Position numbers and translations under genes: made by a program. The notes under the pieces are model-generated. The model saw nothing but the letters and a program-made list of their open reading frames with translations, was not told the origin of the DNA and searched no databases. Below are positions 63,309 through 64,000 of a stretch of 64,000 nt of DNA, in pieces; position 1 is the stretch's first letter, and every line of letters starts with the position of its first letter. The DNA lies in the NCBI GenBank assembly GCA_016868375.1, contig VGHA01000002.1:19061-83060 (forward strand), read 5' to 3'. Source of the DNA: Betaproteobacteria bacterium. Lineage in GTDB: Bacteria; Pseudomonadota; Gammaproteobacteria; Burkholderiales; Burkholderiaceae_E.

Positions 63309-64000
63309 ATGGAACTCTCCGGCGCGGAAATCGTCGTCCGCTGCCTGCAGGCCGAAGGCGTCAAGCACATCTTCGGATACCCCGGCGGCGCAGTGCTCTA
63401 CATCTACGACGAAATCTACAAGCAAAACAGCTTCGAACACATTCTGGTCAGGCACGAGCAGGCCGCCGTGCATGCGGCTGATGCATATTCACGTTCCACC
63501 CAGCAGGTGGGCGTGTGTATCGTCACCAGCGGCCCCGGTGTAACCAACGCTGTGACCGGAATCGCCACCGCCTACATGGATTCAATTCCGATGGTGGTCA
63601 TTTCAGGCCAGGTGCCCACGCACGCCATCGGTGAAGATGCCTTCCAGGAATGCGACACCGTTGGCATTACCCGGCCCTGCGTCAAGCACAACTTTCTGGT
63701 CAAAGACGTCAAAGATCTCGCCGCGACCATGAAGAAGGCTTTTCATATCGCGAGCACGGGGCGGCCCGGCCCGGTGCTGGTCGACATCCCCAAAGACGTC
63801 ACCCGCAACAAGTGCCGGTTTGAGTATCCCGAGTCGGTTCCCATGCGCTCTTACAACCCGGTGGTCAAGGGTCATCAGGGCCAGATTCGCAAGGCCCTGT
63901 CGCTGCTGCTGTCGGCAGAGCGGCCCATGGTGTACACCGGCGGCGGCATCATTCTGGGCGACGCTTCGTCTGAACTGAACCGGTTTGTCGACCTGTTGGG
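63309..64000 (+). CDS. ilvB: Acetolactate synthase large subunit, 5' part, truncated by window edge
   Basis: MELSGAEIVVRCLQAEGVKHIFGYPGGAVLYIYDEIYKQNSFEHILVRHEQAAVHAADAYSRSTQQVGVCIVTSGPGVTN. Confidence 0.96.
   Translation, partial: MELSGAEIVVRCLQAEGVKHIFGYPGGAVLYIYDEIYKQNSFEHILVRHEQAAVHAADAYSRSTQQVGVCIVTSGPGVTNAVTGIATAYMDSIPMVVISGQVPTHAIGEDAFQECDTVGITRPCVKHNFLVKDVKDLAATMKKAFHIASTGRPGPVLVDIPKDVTRNKCRFEYPESVPMRSYNPVVKGHQGQIRKALSLLLSAERPMVYTGGGIILGDASSELNRFVDLL

Overview
High-GC proteobacterial chromosome segment, most likely betaproteobacterial (Burkholderiales-like by gene content). It is dense and almost entirely core or housekeeping. I could assign about 60 protein genes plus one initiator tRNA. 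Recognisable blocks: fused indolepyruvate ferredoxin oxidoreductase; phasin; aat-bpt-pyrD; tRNA-fMet followed by scpB-rluB-rimP-nusA-infB-rbfA-truB-typA; a SWIB-domain/H1-like basic protein; AsmA; yaaA; murB; scpA; rpsF-priB-rpsR-rplI-dnaB; PIN-PhoH ATPase; bcp; alaA-like/hom/thrC; moeA-moaD-moaE-crcB; clpB; an isolated Flp pilin plus short TadC-like protein; tex; D-aminoacylase-like amidohydrolase; Arg/Lys/Orn decarboxylase; RDD protein; ilvB start. I saw no CRISPR array, IS element, prophage, toxin-antitoxin or defence island, and no clear evidence of a wholly new multi-gene system. The best second-look items are: a promoter/hairpin/intrinsic-terminator leader ahead of rimP-nusA-infB; an apparent +1 frameshift in a G5 run splitting a host-attachment-type protein; a symmetric set of repeats around the phasin promoter; a possible S6:S18 leader before rpsF; a terminator hairpin that contains the stop codon of the indolepyruvate oxidoreductase gene; and a minimal flp/mini-ORF/tadC module. 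All calls come from reading the sequence and ORF translations; no database search was run.
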